Positions 12,997-25,863 of a stretch of DNA of 64,000 nt are shown here, piece after piece (within the stretch, counting starts at the first letter, position 1; each line of letters opens with the position of its first letter). Origin of the DNA: Stichopus chloronotus (Eukaryota > Echinodermata > Holothuroidea > Aspidochirotida > Stichopodidae); contig CM037849.1 of assembly GCA_021234535.1 (NCBI GenBank), forward strand, positions 310,001 to 374,000, written 5' to 3'. Both the position numbers and the translations under genes were made by a program. The notes below the pieces were generated by a model. The model worked only from the letters and a program-made list of their open reading frames with translations. It did no database searches and was not told where the DNA came from.

Positions 12997-15600
12997 AAAT
13001 AATTTCTGTAATTAAAACAAGCAAACAAACAGTGATAACAGTTAATGACTAATAAACTGAAATAAATGTTCATAATGCAACATTAACCTTAAGAAAATAT
13101 AATAATGTGGACAGCTGTCAATTCAATTGATATTTAAAGATACGGTATCACGATAAGAGATATGCTTTAAGGAAAATTAAACATCATTTTTATGACTTGC
13201 ACAACTTCAGTTTTTCAAACTTGGTAGTAAAATTGGATTTAAGGCGTACATAATTTGTGTAAATTTTTTCATCAGTTGAGGTCGGCTTTTCGTGGTTTTC
13301 CGGAAATCTGTAAGGTGGATAACAACCAACTACCTGTTCGATGTCGCCATTCGCGAAGCAGAGAACAGCATGCAGTACTAACCTACATCGCCTACACGAC
13401 GCACGTGTACCACCTATGTGTTACAACTAGTAACGTTAGTAATAAACTCAACTCATATGCCAGATTGGGTACATTATAGCCTACTTCATTCGTATACACA
13501 GTATTTTTCGGGGGGACCACCAAAGTGTGGTGTTGTTTATGATTGTAGTAAAATGAACATGGCGGGTAGTATTCTCGAATTCCCAAGGAGAAAACATAAC
13601 TCTTAAATAAGTGGAAAAGTTCATGGTGTGTTTGCGGCCATTTTCGAAACTGTCATCTGCTCAGTTCGAACACCATTCGAAAGGTGACACGAAGTTCCAT
13701 AGTTAGCAGAACTTCTCAGATTTAGGGGGAGGTAGTCATCAAAAACAGCTATGAATTTATTTGACAGTCGAAAGTTAAATTACGCCAAAACTGTGTATTG
13801 TTGAAACACACTTTTGCCGAGATACATTTGTGTGAATACATGTACAATAAACCTAGCCGTAACCTAACGTTATATACTGTCCGGCCAAGTAAGACGTGAA
13901 AAGCAGATCCGAAAGATGACAACTCACCATGACAACTTTCTTTTTTTACTAAATCACCTACACCAGGCTGGAGGATTATGAAGGTCTAAATTATGTAGAT
14001 AGTTACTAATAACTTAAGGCTGGAATGTGAGTTGAAAATTTGTCATATGTTGAAAGTCAACTAAGTTATAGCCACTGCCAAAGAAAGAAATATTTTTGCA
14101 TACATGAACATTCATATCCATTCCCATTGGTCTTTTTCTTTCAAGTAACAGTGATTGACGGCTACAGGCTTTCTTGGAGAGTCTTAATTTTGAAGGGCTA
14201 ACAAAAATATCGAGATAAATTTCGTATTCAAATACCTTGGAGACGAATGGATACTTCTCTCTCGGATTCTGTGACAGGTGATCTTTAGGTTTACTTTCTC
14301 TTCCCTGAAACACTGACGAAGAACAAATTTAGGTGACCAGACGATTGTCGATACAACTGATATTCCAGCTTTAAGATTCTAAAGTCGATAAACGTAGCAC
14401 AGAACAGCGGCAACGACGTGAGTTTCTTACCGCGTTCCCCCCCCCCCCCTCCCTTGCAGGTACATGTACACCCGCTATTTCGTACATAGCCTACTGATAA
14501 GTCAACGTTGCACCCTGGCCGAAAGTCCTCCTCATGGACAGTATCACTTGCTCATTTGGTATCTTATTCACATTTTAGCATCGCACAAATCCCCCCCCCC
14601 CCCCCTCCTATGACTGTCATTAGTCCTTTTCAGACCTTTCTTTTGCTGCTGACTTGTCAAATTGTAACGTTAGACTGCGCGACAAATATTTTATGTGATA
14701 ACAGTAACATGCATATGCATATGTATTGCACAGGAAACATATACAGGGAGTCAGTGTCTTCAACTTGAAAATCCACTTCTGACGTCACAAAGTACTTCGG
14801 AAATTTCAGCGACTCAGAATGCAAGTAAGGGACTGTTCGGAACAGTTCCACTATTTTCAGAAATTTTGACTTGCTTTCTTTAGCTTTGAACAATTTTGAC
14901 TGAGGGGTGTATACGTTTGGGGTATAGAATATTCTTTTTTACAGCCCATAACTGGCGTTGCAAAGTGAATCATGTTAATACATTATCTTTAACATTCTTA
15001 ATGGACTAGGAAAAAAAAAGACATAACGATTTGTTACATCACATAAAAGTCGCTTCCGTCCACTTTGTAGTATTGCACTGCTACAGGATGAATATCGGTA
15101 TGAGTTACCGCTTAGTGCTGATTTAAAAATCCAAAAGTGTGTAGTAGGTTGATTTTATCGGGACGGGTGGGAGTTCACCTACGTACAAACTTTTCCATCA
15201 TGATAAGGTTCATCTATAGCTACGACTGGCCATTATTGTAATGAACTACAATGGTGATATCTGGTGACTGATGACAGCTATGGACTAGACATTTCCATCG
15301 TCGTCTTCAACAGAGGCGTAGAGTTTTTACATAAGGAGCAAGAAAGACACCCTGATTTCGCAGGAGGATATTGCCAGTAAAATCATGGCGCCGACCAGAG
15401 GGCTCGTGATGGAGTAGAGGAGCTTCATTCATAATGATCACCTCCTTCAAAAATTATCACTAAATGTAACACTTATGTATAGCCTGTTGCCCGTGGCAAA
15501 TAGATCTATTTCTTTTTCTCGGCATTCTGATTCATGACAAATCATTGCTCTTTTCATCAGGTGTACCCGGTCACCGAAAGAGTTATCAAATTGGAAACAT
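12997..15600. other. Intergenic, no gene recognised
   Basis: AT-rich sequence with two long poly-C tracts (near 14438 and 14590). Short open frames on both strands show no domain, signal peptide or splice structure that I can support. Confidence 0.5.
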
Positions 15601-15866
15601 AGAAAGTTACATGGGTGTGTGATTTAGCAACTTGCCAATGTTCTACACAAGGAAGTATAGGACTCAAATACACGGAGGTTTATAAAAACCATCGTTAATG
15701 TATCATTCAATTGTGTAATATTGAGACTGTTGAAAGACCTCGGCTTAATGATCTTTACCTCTACCGTACTTGTTGCATCATCTATATCTATCTGATACTC
15801 CCATATTCTAACGTCCATTGGGTGCTTACAGTCAGTTCTACACAAATATTCAAAGAGATTACAAAA

Positions 15867-15950
15867 ATGTGGGTCCCAACCAACATTTCCCTGCTTACTC
15901 GATTTTATCTAGTTCTTGAAACAGCAAATTTCCTCCGATCTCCAGTTTGG
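15867..15950 (+). pseudogene. Unit B signal-peptide exon
   Basis: ATG at 15867 with AAAA before it; encodes MWVPTNISLLTRFYLVLETA and a few more residues (28 codons), ending in TGG followed by a GTGAGT donor. It is a hydrophobic leader with polar ends, matching the signal exons at 38201 and 31244. This exon itself is open. Confidence 0.8.
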
Positions 15951-18675
15951 GTGAGTTACATTTTCTGTTTTTATGTCACGTATTTTAGAAGCAATTACTG
16001 TACTTGAAATGTATTCTGCAATTCAAAGTGTTTTCGCACTTCTCAAGTTTTCTGCCTCTACTGCTAATTCTAGCAAGTGATCAAAGATCATAATTTATTA
16101 ATTTGGGAAGACAACAGTTCGTGAGATAAAACAAAATAGTCTTAATAAAGTCGCAACATTTCGAGGCTGCTTAAAAGGTGTTTTCCTTTCAAAATATTGT
16201 GATGTCTCTGTCTATCAAAGTCGTGTGTTGTTCGCTTAACCTTGCACATTTTCACTTTCAAAATTAAAAAGAGGTAATGTCACTATGTTCAATGTTACAC
16301 AATCCCTTACTTGGAAGAGAGATAAAATGTCAGTTTATAAAAAAGAAACCACCCAACGTCAAAACATCTGTTCCCCAGTGCATATGGATTTAATGAATAT
16401 AACTGCGGTGTACGGTAATATTACAGAATTGCGTCTCCCGATGACACTCTATAAAGTCTAACAATAACAATTATAGTGCAAAATATTAGAACAATACAAA
16501 GTTGTAAAAAGGCTATTGAAGAAGTAACGTAACTGTTCATATAAAAAAGCAAGCATAACTGGACGTAATACTTTAAATGTAAATTTATAGAAGATATATA
16601 TATGCCGGTGTAATGGGGTGTAACGTTGCATATCAACTGAGAATAATCTGTGTAAAGTCACATTACTTAAAGCTGAATGAGACATCACTTTTAAAGTAAT
16701 ATACTAATGGTGTACCTGTAAGATATTGGCAAAATCTAAACTTTCTAATTAAGCTGAGAAATCCATTATCATGAAAAAGAAAGGGAACCCTAATCTGGGA
16801 TAAAACATGAGTGAAAAGCACCAATTTGATTGGAAATTAGTGCACAAATTTCATTACCTTAACGTTGCGTTATATTTTGAAGTTAGCGTTTAACCTCACG
16901 TGGTGCGTGACATTGCTAGTGTTGTTACACATAGAACCTTCAAACATTTGTCAGAAACTGAATAGCTTTGATAGGACTGCAGTGTTATATTACTGTTTTG
17001 AAGGAAGTATTGTCGTTTTCTAATTTAGTTTTCTATTATTCCCGATGTTAGCTATCCTTCGTTTGTCCATAATTTCATAAACTCCTGAAAAACTAGTTAA
17101 TTTCCCATACTTTTGGTACAGTAGTTTAAATGGAGTTTTTTTCATATGTGTTTCTCTATGTTTGAAAAATTGTTGTTAAGCATACAACCCCTATACGGAG
17201 ACTTAAGACTCCAAATTTTGTCATAGCTTTGTATATATAATCAATAGTAGGGTTTCTTACTGTTGTGATACTACATGACAATTTGTTACCATATTGTAAA
17301 TAGTGTTAACTACTTGACCAAGATGTTCATCGTAGACATCTGTGATACAACTTCAAAGGCAGTCAAACTACGTGGTTTTTATCTCTCATGTTTTGGTCTA
17401 ACAACAGATGTATTCAAGTCATCATCATATTTTCAAAGACGAGTCAATATTGTGCCAATAAGTCGTCCAATTGTGTTTCAGTATTAAAACTCAAGTAACT
17501 CAACTAACAATGTTACACTACATGGTATGAGAAAGAATAGTAACACTGTTATTAGAAGTAACCAAATAAAAGAGCTTAGAATAATCTTTGACTACTTAAT
17601 TTCTCTCATTAAAAACAACACTGAAATGAAAAAAGTTATGTTGATATAATTTGAAAAAAAAAATATCACGATAGACGCATGGGGTGGTCATACCAACTCT
17701 TTTTTTTAACCATTTCGAATAAAAAGAAATGTGACTAGTATATTTTACAAAAAGTCGCGTTAATTGCATTTGACAACTTTTCTAAACTGACAATCACCAT
17801 TCGTCTACCATTCAATAAATAAAACTTTTAAACATATCTTTCCCATAATAGTAAAGTCATCCAAACATTTCTATATTTATAAATCATAAATATATATGTA
17901 GAGCGTTATATGGACGTCATCGAGAACTCGAACTTTCTTATTTGAGTAATTTAATTTTCAATTCTTTATCAATCTTTTAATTTTAGTTGTGTTTAAGCAA
18001 AACTAGCATATGATCATACTGATATGATATACTATCCGCAGCAAACCTTGTCGCTTGTTTGAAAGTGTGAAGAGACTAGATTGGATTTAAAATGAGTACA
18101 CAAGTATAAATGATCTATTGTAATAGTCCTTGAAAGAGGATGATACAACCCAGATAATGTTAAGTCTCTTACCTAAATCCCATAAAATAAATATACCATA
18201 GACTATAATGAATGGTGCATTTAGTAAAAAAAGTGAACTAAATGACAAGTCGCGGAAATGAACTTGTATATGAACGTATTCATAAGTCAATGAAATATGT
18301 ATTGTGAGCAAAACATTAAATAATCTGTGTACAGTTTGTAAACACTGTGTTAATGGACGGTACAATACTAGCAGAAATTTAAAAAAACTGTGTTAGATTT
18401 TAGAAGTATAACGGTCTTAATAATAAAGACGTGATATCTTTCATGACCTGAATTTCATTTATACATTATTAAATTTGTTTAGTCTTTCCATATGCTATAT
18501 CAATCATCTGTGTACAAATGGAGAAAGAAGTAAGTTAAGATGAAAAGAGCCCAGATATGAAACTTGTCCCAGTTTTGTATTAGGTTTCATTCACGTCCTA
18601 TGACATTACACTTATACAGTTCATTAAATCTCTCAGTTGTTGTAATACTTTATTTCATGGACTTACATTACTCAG

Positions 18676-18721
18676 GGTAACCAACAGATGCTGGTAGCCG
18701 CCAACGAGAGACAAAGTTAGA
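18676..18721 (+). pseudogene. Unit B linker exon with premature stop
   Basis: A 46-nt exon after TTACTCAG, phase 0 to phase 1, reading GNQQMLVAANERQS then TAG at 18718-18720. The homologous exon of gene C is open. The donor is GTATGC here and GTATGT in C. Confidence 0.75.
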
Positions 18722-19081
18722 GTATGCACAATATTCAGGAGTATATTAAAAAGTAGTATTTCTGTTTCATGCTCTCTTTCAATGTGTTTAACCTAATTTT
18801 AAACATTGCATTTGAAATGCGTAAGTCAAAGAAATTGGTTTACATTACTACTAAGCATATTTTGTATTAAACTACATCTGCTTAATTTCAAACTTTACAA
18901 ATTGTCCGGAAATAGTTTTTTAATAGGACAATCTAAATATTCACGACTTCTATATTGACGAATACGTTTATTGCGTCTGCAATTAATTTATCAATACTTA
19001 TGGTTTGTTATATCATTATTAAGATTATGGAATTATTTCCTCAGATTCGCTTCATAAACTTAACTCATTTCTCTTTTTCAG

Positions 19082-19255
19082 CCACCATGTTATTTCTTTT
19101 ATCAACGTCCTCAATATCCAAGAGATTGCTATGATGCACTAAGGGGATGTCCATCAAATACCAACTCCAGTGGTGTGTACATCATTAAGCCGGACGGTTA
19201 TCCTGAACCGTTTGAAGTATACTGTGACAACAGTCTAAATAACGGTGGATGGACG
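19082..19255 (+). pseudogene. Unit B FBG1-a exon
   Basis: Encodes the start of the first fibrinogen domain: YPRDCYDALRGCPSNTNSSG, IKPDG, FEVYCDN, GGWT, ending at a GTAAGT donor. It is one base longer at its 5' end than the gene C exon, so it is out of phase with the preceding exon. Confidence 0.8.
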
Positions 19256-19586
19256 GTAAGTTCTATGGAAGTATTGTGTTGTAAGGATGTATAAGGACCC
19301 CCAAATTATCTTATACTATATATTGTGCGTACAACTAACCAAAAGAAAAACTCCTATTTTTATTCTGTGTTACAGCATCTTGATCTGAAGATCTCAGTCT
19401 GAAGATATAAGGAACTTCATGTCAACAAATTTCTTTCTCCAATCGCTGTAAGAAAACAAGGAAAATGTACTAGATAAACAGAAGGATAGGTTACATCAAC
19501 AAGCAAAATGCAAAGAAACATAAAAATCAACTGAATTTATTTAACTCCTTGACCTGTTTGTCGGATTTTCCTCTTTGTTTTCTCAG

Positions 19587-19851
19587 ATCATACAACGTAG
19601 ATTTGAACGACAAATAAGCTTCAACCGTAGCTGGGAAGATCATCAACATGGATTTGGGTTTCTTTCCACTGAAATGTGGATTGGTAACGATAAGCTATCA
19701 TTTATTACCAATCAGAATCGATATCAACTTCGCATTGACCTGAAGACAACAGACGATTTGTCATTTTACGTCACGTATGACGAATTTCGTATCAGCGACG
19801 TCTTCAGTAACTACCAGCTTGTCACCACGGGATTACAAGGAGGAAATATAG
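19587..19851 (+). pseudogene. Unit B FBG1-b exon
   Basis: A 265-nt exon (phase 0 to 1) with the fibrinogen B-subdomain core: QRRFE, SWEDHQHGFG, MWIGNDKLSFITNQ, YQLRIDL, YDEFRISD. It is open, about 93% identical by eye to 43278-43542, and bounded by TCTCAG and GTAAAC. Confidence 0.88.
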
Positions 19852-20259
19852 GTAAACCATTATTTTAACAGGTTTACATTTCCATTCGAAAAAACGTAAT
19901 GGAACAAAAACGATTTGGTCATGCAAAGGTTTTGGAAACTGTAAGTGGAGAGTGCCCTTTTATTGATACCGTTTTGTTTTCATATGCTACCCCAAGATAT
20001 TGTCTTGACAAAATTTCCATACTTTTAACGTTGATCGGAGATAGGCCTGTATTAAATTCGGGGAAAGTTCATTGATTAAAAGGTAAAAACAGATAGGTTA
20101 TCATTGAAGATATTTAAACTGATTTCTCTTGTCATTATAACGGCAGAATTTTTTTTAAATGCCAAGGACTGATTGATATTTAGCTTTATTGGTTCGGTAG
20201 TTCCATAACATGGTGCTAAGATATGCGAATTGTTAAAATTGTATAATTTATGTTGCCAG

Positions 20260-20480
20260 GTAACTTTGACTGGTGTCCAACCAACAAAATCTACGATGAG
20301 TGCAAATGTGAAAGCTCCTGCGCTGATCCCGATCAATGTGTCAACTCCTGCTCAGAATCTCATTCATGCATCTGTCCTCGAGCCTTGGGATATTTGATGA
20401 ATGGTGACGACTGTATTCGTAAGCAGAACTGTGGATGTTACAGCAGTAATACAGATGGTCATCAAGGAGTTTTATTAACA
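20260..20480 (+). pseudogene. Unit B TIL-domain exon
   Basis: A 221-nt exon encoding a cysteine-rich TIL (trypsin-inhibitor-like) module with ten cysteines (DECKCESSCADP, CVNSCSESHSCICP, NCGCY). It is open and bounded by GCCAG and GTGAGT. It differs from the gene C exon by five bases, all of which change the amino acid. Confidence 0.88.
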
Positions 20481-20955
20481 GTGAGTATCCCGTATTAGAA
20501 TTCAATGTTTGAACTAGAGACACTTTTGAATTGATTTATTATGGATTGTATTATATTTCAGTATTACAGACCATCTATATTGAAGCAGAGTATAAAAATG
20601 AATTTGCCATGTTATATAATTAAAGGTCATTACGCATACTGAGGCAGCTAAAGTTTTCTCTGGATAGTTTAATTGAAAAGAAAGTGTTGTTCGTTCAATG
20701 GTTGACTAATAAGACTAATAAATTATAATGAATTTGAAATGTTGTTCAGATACGGCAGAACAAGATCCATCAAAGCAATGTAGGCTATAGTTAAACTTAG
20801 TAACATGATCAACAAAGCATCTTGATGCAAGACACAATAGTTAAGACACAACTATTATTGTGATTCGAAAAGTCGCTATATGCCCTGCACCACAGGTATA
20901 TTAATAAAAGGTTGCAATACTGATGTGATGGTTTTCTTTGTTGATTAATGTGAAG

Positions 20956-21267
20956 GAAGGACAATCATACGTCTCCCCAACCTGCTACAGAAACTGTTCT
21001 TGCATTGATGGCCAACTCACGTGTGACGATAGCTATAGATGTGACACTAATGCAGATTGCGAAGAAAGAAACGGTCAAAGACAATGTTACTGTCGTGAAG
21101 GATATGTTGGAGACGGTGTACACTGTCCATGGTCCATTCCTAAAGACTGTAAGCAACTGTATGACAATGGCGAGAGAACCAACGGAATCTATCAAATAAA
21201 ACCTACCAATTGGTCTGGGTCTCCGTTTGATGTTTACTGTAATATGTCTGATGGCGGAGGTTGGACT
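20956..21267 (+). pseudogene. Unit B TILa/EGF/FBG2-a exon
   Basis: A 312-nt open exon: TILa tail (EGQSYVSPTC...CSCIDG), EGF-like domain (CDTNADC...CREGYVGDGVHC), a VHCPWSIPKDC junction, then the fibrinogen start. It is 12 nt shorter than the gene C exon at the EGF-FBG linker. The VHCPWSI linker is shared with pseudogene A. Confidence 0.88.
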
Positions 21268-21431
21268 GTAAGTGATGTGAATGTTTGAAGTTTTGTCATA
21301 TTCGATTTATAACTAATCCATCATTGTGTTCTTTCTTTTATTTTCCTTTAATCTAAGTATTTTTCACTCAAACGTTATGACGAATGTATATACTTAGCTC
21401 TTTTAACAATAATTTACATTATTTTCTGAAG

Positions 21432-21696
21432 GTTTTTCAACGTCGGGTAGATGATTCTTAAAATTTCTATTTGTTTTAGGATGATTACAAAAACGGCTTT
21501 GGGGATCTTGGTCAGAACTTTTGGATGGGAAATGACAAGCTGCACAGTTTAACCAGCCAAGGAAGTTATGAATTTCGAATCGATATTGTTGATTTCTCTG
21601 GAGATCCATACTACGCTAAGTACGATTCCTTCCACATAAGTGATGAAGCCAACAATTTTAGACTGAATCTTGGCAGTTACACAGAAGGAGATGCAG
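21432..21696 (+). pseudogene. Unit B FBG2-b exon with two stops
   Basis: A 265-nt exon homologous to 45042-45306. TAA at 21459-21461 and TAG at 21477-21479 interrupt it; the rest (DDYKNGFGDLGQNFWMGNDK, YAKYDSFHISDE) is well conserved. Donor GTAGAT. Confidence 0.9.
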
Positions 21697-22726
21697 GTAG
21701 ATTCATGGTATCGAAAATAATTTATAGGGACTGAACACTTTATACCCCATTTGATTACTTTGATGTCATTATCACTATGTACATGAAATTTATTTCGGAC
21801 CGAAACTTGTCATTTCTGTGTTTTACATTAACAGATTCGTGTTGTTTCCCTCAATGAAGGAACCATGGTAAATGTGACATTACGATGCATCTTTCCTGAT
21901 TTCATGCGTACATATTTGTGCAAAATTCAGGAAGCCTTAAGCTTTCATATGACTGACATCACACATGTATCTTCAAAATGATTCGTGGCCTTTTCGTGAG
22001 GTAGCTTAGTGGTTGTAACTTATTTATTATTTATTATGGTTTCAATTCACTGATTACCTTAAAGGAGAATATGAAAAGAACGTTGTCAACAAAGGAAACT
22101 TGAGGAAATAAATTGTGCCTTGCTAAGTTCTTTTTAATGACAACATATTGCCACCCCCATTTCCAAGAAAAGATAACCAATATTACTAAAAGCCAAAATT
22201 TGGTGCAAAAACCCTAAACGTTAACTTATTATTGAGATGCATATTAGTATCTTAGATATGTAGGACTGTGTTCATCGGTCAGCCCTAACCAAGACTATTT
22301 AAACTTAAAAAATTGATTTCATAAAGATAAAATACTTAAAACTGAAGTTAACATGTGGAAGACATAAATCTTTCTACTATTATTTTCATCATTAATCTTT
22401 ACCTAAAAACAAAACTTTACTGACTTTGGGATTGCTTGTAATAAACCTATGTTTATTATTACAACATGTTATGACAACTATATAAAGCTTTTTAAAAAAA
22501 AAAAACATCAGTAACCTCTTCTATGTTGTTTCGGTGACAATACTCGTTTACATAAAAACCAATAGCCTCAAAATTTCAACTTAAAAACTTAAAGACAAAA
22601 GTGGTACGCGTTATGTTGTTCAAATATAATTTCGTCAGTAATATTTTACACACGATGGGTAAGTGCAAGTAACTATTCTGTATTTATCATATTAACTTAC
22701 CAACTTGCTTATTTATCTTTCTTCTG

Positions 22727-22986
22727 GTGATTCTTTGACTTATCATAATAACCAACAGTTCACGACCCAGGACGACGACAATGACGATAATGATTACAGT
22801 TCTGCGTCCTCTGAGTTTAACAACTTTGCCCGTTATTATGACGGTGCATGGTGGTACGATGATTGCGCTTATTCTTCTCTGAACAGCCCCTACGGCAGTT
22901 ATTATTTTTATTGGTATGATCTTCCTGGATATTATTATTATTATTATATTCAGTTCACAGAAATGAAAGTTCGTTTGGTGGAGTGA
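22727..22986 (+). pseudogene. Unit B FBG2-c exon, acceptor lost
   Basis: An open C-terminal exon: GDSLTYHNNQQFTTQDDDND, GAWWYDDC, SSLNSPYG, YYYYYYIQFTEMKVRLVE, stop. The base pair before it is TG (22725-22726) instead of the AG kept in gene C, so normal splicing is unlikely. Its short tyrosine run comes from an ATT/TAT trinucleotide repeat. Confidence 0.85.
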
Positions 22987-23049
22987 GCGTCTTTAAACAA
23001 TAATGTTAAACAGGTCATATATAGCGGTACACTAATTCTCACTGTAACC

Positions 23050-23055
23050 AATAAA
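23050..23055 (+). promoter_or_regulatory. Poly(A) signal AATAAA of unit B
   Basis: AATAAA about 64 bases after the stop codon, in the CCAATAAAGA context that unit 2 also keeps (33959-33964). Confidence 0.6.
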
Positions 23056-23059
23056 GACC

Positions 23060-24780
23060 TTCTAATCATATTAAGTTCCAAGAGTTACACGTGTACATCA
23101 TTCCCAAACTCAACGTAAAATGATCGCATCTTAGATTTTATTCCGAAACACCTGAAATGATTAGAATTATGTTATGACGTCATAAATTAAGCCTCTGGAC
23201 AAGGTTACTTCGATTAACATGAAACGGTTTGTGATTTGATTACGTCTTCTATTGTGTGTTTCACATTTTAGTTAAGCATTCAGTCTTCTGTGGGTCGTCT
23301 TGGTGCATTGACGTCTTCATGTTTATCATAATACTAATTGTGAGCAATGTGATGAAACAACAAGATATCAAATAATTAACAGTATGTGTTCATCTTCATG
23401 TCTCTGAAGTAAGGGTAGAATTAACATGTAACCTGTCTGCTTTGTCAAGATGAGTTTGGTACAAGTCTAACTTATTACCAAGATTCAAAGTTCGTCTCTA
23501 CCTCATCCTCACTCTCTCCTCATTCGAATATTGGAAGACCTAACTTTTAGTTTATTTTGGGTCCGTTATACTGCAGGTATAATTAACGAAATTGATAAAA
23601 CTAATACAGTGCGTTGGAAACCCTACGGACGTAGGAAGGTTGTTTTGGTGAAAACTCGGCTAATCGTCACTATTTTTGACCGCTGTCCTACGGAGGGACA
23701 TAGGGGACGTTCCTGTCCTACCAACGTTTAATCCAGGATTTCAAATCAGTCAGTCCACAGATAGGCCTTCTGAACATGAGGAGAGTTCTAAGAGGATGGG
23801 GCACCCCTCCCCATTGCCTAAAAGGACTCACCCTTCTTAAAAATGTAATGTAAAATTGATTTGTTTTTGACACCTACATCCATGAGTCAAAACCGGGTTA
23901 AAAAGTATTGGAGGAGGTGAGTACCATCAGCTCTATCTAAGCGAATCGTCACCAACCTCTCAAGATGGCCAGAGACGACATTTCCCGGGTGCTCCAAGCT
24001 GCAAGTACCCAGCCTTCATCTCATGCCTGCAATTTCTCAATTATAGGCCTAATGAGATTAAAATCAATGTATGAAAAATGATAATACATATCGGATACGT
24101 TGAGATGATACAAGAATCATAATGAATCCTGTTTCATTTACTCTTGGAACAGTTGGCAAATAGAAGGAGGAGTGGGGTGCTGAACATACTTACAGACTCC
24201 ACTTTTCCATTAGTTGATAATGATCCATTTTAAGAGGTCATGACATGTTGACTAAAATGCCATAGAAAAGTTTCTTTTTTCTAAATATTTGGACAAATTG
24301 ATATCCAAAACTACCTTTGGTGTACTTGTGACATCATCCAACGTTATGCAATCAAAGTTGTAAATTTCACAGTTGGAAGCTCCATTTTTAAAAATCTTTG
24401 CTCCTGTATGACGTCTCATATGTCATGTTAGGTGTAAGATTCATGCAGGAGCTATCAGTTTACAATAATCGAAAAAGCTGTTACTAGCAAATATTTTCAT
24501 GAATTTGTTTGAATGTTTCTTTTTTAGATGGGCCATTTAAGGTATTCGAGATTTGTTGGTACAAGGTCCTACGTGGGCCCTAAGGCTTACTTAATGAAAT
24601 AGCGCAACATGATCATTCTCCTAAGGATTTTCTGCCCAATCTTATTGGTTTACCTTCAAGGTATTCATAAATTTTTCCCAAGGTCATAGGCCTGTCGGCT
24701 ATTTTATTAAATTCTGCAACAAGTTGTTCTCCTACACATTCTCTTGTACAATGTTGATTGCAGTTGATTGCAGTTGACAT
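23060..24780. other. Intergenic, no gene recognised
   Basis: 3' flank of unit B followed by unique-looking AT-rich DNA. The 66-codon frame at 23531-23731 has no recognisable domain. Confidence 0.5.
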
Positions 24781-24789
24781 CCTTTACGG

Positions 24790-25470
24790 TGTTCAGAAAT
24801 ACTGCGTCCAAAGCTCAAGATGGGCCTGAGGACCCATCTTTAGCCTTTGACCCAAAATTTATGTAAATGCCTAAGGTACCACTAACAGAGTATCATAATG
24901 ACAAACCGTCGAGATATTGTACACATGTTTGACAATTTGTTGGAGGAAAAGTATTTTGCTGAATTACGTAAAATGGAACAAAGAGTCCACACTGAAGCAT
25001 GGACCTAGACTTCTTTAATACAGATCACTAGCAAAGAATTATGATGAAAGTATTTTAAGATGACCGTCTATACGATGCAGTCCACTCTGTTTACAATTAA
25101 TTAAATGAAAGAGGTCAGTAATTTGCATTATTTCACAAGATGGACCCTCGGGCCCATCTTGAGATTTTGGACCCAAACTGTCTGAACACCTCAAAGGTGC
25201 CACCTAAGTATCAATATGAGGAAGCATCAAAATATATGAACAGAGGCATCCCACCGGATATTTCATAAAATTAAACCCATAGGGGCCATATGAGACCTTG
25301 GACCAAATATTTATAAAGAAAATGAAGGTACTACTGACAACATATCTTAATGACAAACCATGAAGATTCTACTTGGAAATCTGTAGCAGGAGGAAAAGCA
25401 TTTTGCAGAATTTCGCAAAATGGGGCCACATAAAACCTTGGACCAAGACTTCCTGGACACAACAAATGGC
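24790..25470. repeat. Degenerate tandem/dispersed repeat with GGACC-type motifs
   Basis: Recurring blocks of the type AAGATGGGCCTGAGGACCC, CTTGGACCAA, GACAAACC.TC.AGAT, GGAGGAAAAG.ATTTTGC and AATTTCGCAAAATGG appear two to three times with several hundred bases between equivalents. No coding frame survives. Confidence 0.6.
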
Positions 25471-25776
25471 CAAGACTTCAAGAACAATTATGTGTTAGCC
25501 TGCCCATGTCCCCCCCCCCCCCCATCTGGTTACACCACAGTGAAACTCCTACACAAAGCACGGCACGTCTTAAGGTTTAAAGAGGGTTATTTTGATTAAT
25601 ATTTTAAATGCACAAACACGTATTTCCCATTTCTCTCCCAATTTTGGGCACAAAAGTTACACCGTAGTTTTGTAGCTGTGTGCATACCAAAGCACAGGCA
25701 AACGTTTTGCTGAATAAGTTACCTAGTCCCTTAGGGAAACGTATTACCTCTACACTGAGATTCGTCGTCACAGGGA

Positions 25777-25778
<2 letters not shown>

Positions 25779-25860
<82 letters not shown>
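25779..25860. repeat. (TA)n microsatellite, ~82 bp
   Basis: An uninterrupted TA run that forms artefactual YIYI frames on both strands. It is expected to be polymorphic and able to extrude as a cruciform. Confidence 0.97.

Positions 25861-25863
<3 letters not shown>

Larger units (their letters stand above)
15867..23055 (+). pseudogene. FReD pseudogene B (SP-FBG'-TIL-EGF-FBG), nearly complete
   Basis: A full-length paralogue of intact gene C with the same eight-exon plan: signal exon 15867-15950, linker 18676-18721, FBG1-a 19082-19255, FBG1-b 19587-19851, TIL 20260-20480, TILa/EGF/FBG2-a 20956-21267, FBG2-b 21432-21696, FBG2-c 22727-22986, poly(A) signal 23050-23055. Lesions: TAG in the linker exon (18718-18720); one extra base at the start of FBG1-a (174 versus 173 nt in C), which breaks the phase; TAA at 21459-21461 and TAG at 21477-21479 in FBG2-b; acceptor AG changed to TG at 22725-22726. 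Exons remain very similar to C (TIL exon differs at 5 of 221 bases) while introns diverge strongly. That suggests recent death or exon-scale transfer from an active gene. Confidence 0.92.

Noticed and set aside
22004..22030. A-box-like TAGCTTAGTGGTT suggesting a SINE or tRNA
   Set aside because: The same sequence sits at the equivalent intron position of gene C (near 45608) without a B box, so it is ancestral intron sequence.
25509..25523. Poly-C tracts (also near 511, 1819, 14438, 14590, 29622, 48138)
   Set aside because: Considered as element boundaries, but they occur in unrelated contexts with no shared flanks; treated as simple sequence that may also be prone to sequencing error.
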